From contig CP060225.1 of assembly GCA_023898485.1 (NCBI GenBank), positions 930,001-994,000 on the forward strand: a stretch of DNA of 64,000 bases. The letters run 5' to 3'. The position numbers were made by a program, and so were the translations under genes. Under the pieces are notes generated by a model. It was not told where the DNA came from. It did not search any database and worked only from the letters and a program-made list of their open reading frames with translations. Each line of letters opens with the position of its first letter. Position 1 is the stretch's first letter. Shown piece after piece: positions 62,134-64,000 of this stretch. The DNA is from Candidatus Peribacteria bacterium. Lineage in GTDB: Bacteria; Patescibacteriota; Gracilibacteria; Absconditabacterales; Absconditicoccaceae.

Positions 62134-62586
62134 TTAGAATACGAAAATAGTCAAAATAGCGATGATAAGACCATAGATCGCAGCTGATTCTACCAATGCA
62201 AGGTAGAGGATCATATTGGTTCTGATAGCTTCTTTGTTAGCTGGGTTTCTGAGGATAGCATCCATAGAACTAGCTACGAGCTCTCCTTCACCCCAACCTA
62301 CTCCAAAACCAGCCAAACCAATAGCAAGTCCTGCGCCGAGTGCTTGCATACCTGTGATTCCATCTCCTGTGACGAGGATCAAAATAGCAACAATAAGACC
62401 ATAGATCGCAGCTGATTCTACGAGAGCCATACCCAAAATAGTGAGTGATCTCATATATGATGCAAGATCAGGATTTTTACCAACTACTTCGAGTGATTTA
62501 GATCCGAGCTTTGCTTCTCCGATAGAGACTCCAAAACCAGCCAAACCAATAGCAAGTCCTGCGCCCAAATAGATTTCAATTCCCAT
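62134..62586 (-). CDS. atpE: ATP synthase F0 subunit c, duplicated four-helix form
   Basis: 150 residues, twice the usual length. GAGLAIGLAGFGV occurs at residues 8-20 and 84-96, and LVESAAIYGLI at 55-65 and 131-141, so two hairpins are fused with a 76-residue period. Each half keeps the ion-binding Glu (57 and 133). The Ser and Tyr after it resemble Na+-type c subunits, while the Gln of that motif is a Glu (24 and 100). About 24 glycines, none UGA. Confidence 0.93.
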   Translation of the reverse strand: MGIEIYLGAGLAIGLAGFGVSIGEAKLGSKSLEVVGKNPDLASYMRSLTILGMALVESAAIYGLIVAILILVTGDGITGMQALGAGLAIGLAGFGVGWGEGELVASSMDAILRNPANKEAIRTNMILYLALVESAAIYGLIIAILTIFVF

Positions 62587-62644
62587 TGTGTTACGTGTAT
62601 TACAAGAAGATAAATAATATAATTAGCCTTATGCTACGTGTTTG

Positions 62645-63424
62645 TTACTCAGTGGCAATTCTAATAAAGATAGTGATAAGAAGAGGGAAGACGAATGCCT
62701 GGATAAACCCTACCAAGAGTGATTGTACTACGAGTACCAATGGCAAGAGAATAGGGATCTCTATGCCGATAAGTTTCATAGTAATCAAACTCAATCATCA
62801 GACCACCACCCACGCTAGAATACCACCCGAGAAGATGTTTCCAAACATTCTGGCAGAGAGTGAGATCATCTTGGCAAAGATACCGATGATGTCTAATAGT
62901 CCAATAAAGAGTGATAAGAATATATCTCCAATCTTCGCTCCTATTCATTGTTTTTGTCCTGGTTCTCCGATGATACCTTTTCCTGTGATGGGAACGTATT
63001 CTAGGAGCGTATTTTTGATACCATGTGCTTGTGCTTGTTTGTAGATCATGTAGAGTACACTAATAATGGCGACGGCAGCAGGGTAGTGTATATCACCCGT
63101 GGGTATGCTTATGTGCTCTTCCAATCATGGTAGTGCTAGCTTAAACATATCAACCAACATACCTGTGGTATTCATGAGCAAGAAGATCGCGAAGAGATTG
63201 GTTGCATAACGAGCAACAATACGCTGAGAGGGTCAGGTAATTTCTTCAAAAAAACCATACATGCTTTCGATTAGATATGCTACTGTTTGGGAAAATTTGG
63301 TCTGTGGAAATGCACGAACGACACCTATAATAATGCCTATAATGATAATTTGGCTGATGCCACCTATAATGAGCGGATTGGATAATGCGGGCATTACTAA
63401 CAGAATGTAACGTAAATTTGACAT
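62645..63424 (-). CDS. atpB: ATP synthase F0 subunit a
   Basis: About 259 residues with 5-6 membrane helices. The conserved Arg is in SLSARMFGNIFSGG, followed by an HxxL-free loop and VGFIQAFVFPLLITI. UGA glycines at about 63230, 63125, 62945, 62798 and 62795. The start is uncertain: ATG 63422-63424 is used, but GTG 63494-63496 would add 24 residues. Next to atpE. Confidence 0.85.
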
Positions 63425-63638
63425 CAACACAAAAGACCAAGCAGCCGTAAGTGATGATTGTGATGTGAACTCAACATAACGTAAGGTGGATGGCACGGGA
63501 TAGCATACACTATCTCACTCGCCTCCATAATCATAGTAAGGAAGTTCACATAACGGTACCTACGAGATACTTAGTCCTTTTGGGCGATTAGGCACAGCCT
63601 ATGGTTTTTGGGGAGAAGTGCAAGTGATTTTTGCACTT

Positions 63639-64000
63639 TTATGAATTTGTGGCCTCATGTATGAGTGTTTCTATATATGATTTTTTGATATCTACATCTT
63701 CATTAATGAGTTTTTTGACTACTATTTCTGATATGCTTTTGACACTTGTGGCGAATTCCTGCTCTACCTCTTCTTGCAGGAGTTTTGCTTTGTGTTCAGC
63801 GTTCTTAGTGATTTGCTCAGCTTCCCTGCGACCACTTTCTATGATATCATTTTTCGTTTTATCTGCTAGTGTTTGTGTTTCTTGGAGGATATTTTTTTTG
63901 TGTTGTAGGCTTTCTCCGATGATGTTTTTTGCTTTTTCATTGGCTTCATTGATCATGGCATCGTATTCCTCGTCAGCATTTTCCAATTTTTCTATGAGTT
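63639..64000 (-). CDS. Second ATP synthase b-type subunit (5' truncated by window)
   Basis: The first 120 residues visible, coiled coil only: KLENADEEYDAMINEANEKA, ESGRREAEQITKNAEHKAKL, EIVVKKLINEDVDIKKSYIE. It matches the downstream atpF over its length, so it is a b' or a duplicated b subunit. The membrane helix lies past the window edge. TAA stop at 63639. Transcribed ahead of atpB. Confidence 0.85.
   Translation of the reverse strand, partial: LIEKLENADEEYDAMINEANEKAKNIIGESLQHKKNILQETQTLADKTKNDIIESGRREAEQITKNAEHKAKLLQEEVEQEFATSVKSISEIVVKKLINEDVDIKKSYIETLIHEATNS

Noticed and set aside
1..64000. UGA as tryptophan or as selenocysteine/readthrough
   Set aside because: UGA sits at conserved glycine positions, TGG serves Trp, the sites are far too many for Sec, and no SECIS-like structures accompany them.
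1..64000. Broken genes as pseudogenes or sequencing errors
   Set aside because: Every break is a TGA with the frame kept; the joined proteins are full length with intact motifs.

Overview
The window comes from a bacterium that reads UGA as glycine (translation table 25), so it most likely belongs to Candidatus Gracilibacteria (BD1-5) or Absconditabacteria (SR1) of the Candidate Phyla Radiation. Under the standard code most genes here break at in-frame TGA codons, and nearly every break falls where the protein family has a conserved glycine (NUDIX box, patatin oxyanion loop, SAM motif I of RsmB, the prepilin cleavage glycine, P-type ATPase motifs). With UGA as Gly the fragments join into full-length genes ending in TAA or TAG. 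All coordinates below use that code. The sequence alone does not separate the two phyla.

Layout. 1-9366: copper island. A truncated CopA and a lipoprotein multicopper oxidase lie on the plus strand. On the minus strand is a compact operon: a 24-residue CxC-repeat peptide, an ECF sigma factor with a Cys-rich tail (CorE-like), a CopZ-like chaperone and a second CopA, preceded by a likely ECF promoter. mscS and argS lie between the two halves. 9485-15825: mraY, an O-antigen ligase/polymerase-like protein, a BASS-family transporter, an SdpR/SdpI-like pair with a palindromic operator, and small proteins including a cytochrome-b5 lipoprotein. 15968-19406: a minus-strand redox cluster with a NOX/ferric-reductase-like flavocytochrome, two FMN-binding lipoproteins and an ApbE flavin transferase, with matching 11-bp-period direct repeats at two promoters. 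It resembles a reduced flavin-based extracellular electron transfer chain.

19565-30366: uvrC, a YrdC/TsaC-like gene, and class I ribonucleotide reductase with the ATP-cone on NrdB, behind two NrdR boxes. Several small genes here are hidden by UGA (NUDIX, DUF1653, MazG-like, GNAT-like), followed by gmk. 30426-33363: tRNA-Lys and ribosomal proteins L28, L25, L19, S7 and S12. 33364-38810: cutA inside an inverted-repeat-rich stretch, a Bro-N/Fic fusion beside a duplicated gene end, a flippase, a patatin and a type IV pilin-like protein. 39141-48945: a conjugative-type ATPase fused to an S1-like domain, a SufS-like cysteine desulfurase with an in-frame palindrome, two repeat proteins that share a module, asnS and a VirB2-like pilin. 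49191-58091: rsmB/F, psd, nusA, metG, a sigma-70 factor, gatB and two paralogous lipoproteins. 58158-64000: an F-type ATP synthase operon with a duplicated four-helix c subunit, two b-type subunits, and no gamma or epsilon gene in the visible part.

Taken together this looks like a host-associated or otherwise reduced cell that kept peptidoglycan synthesis, an F-type ATPase and DNA uptake/secretion parts. Copper and flavin redox functions form compact accessory modules.
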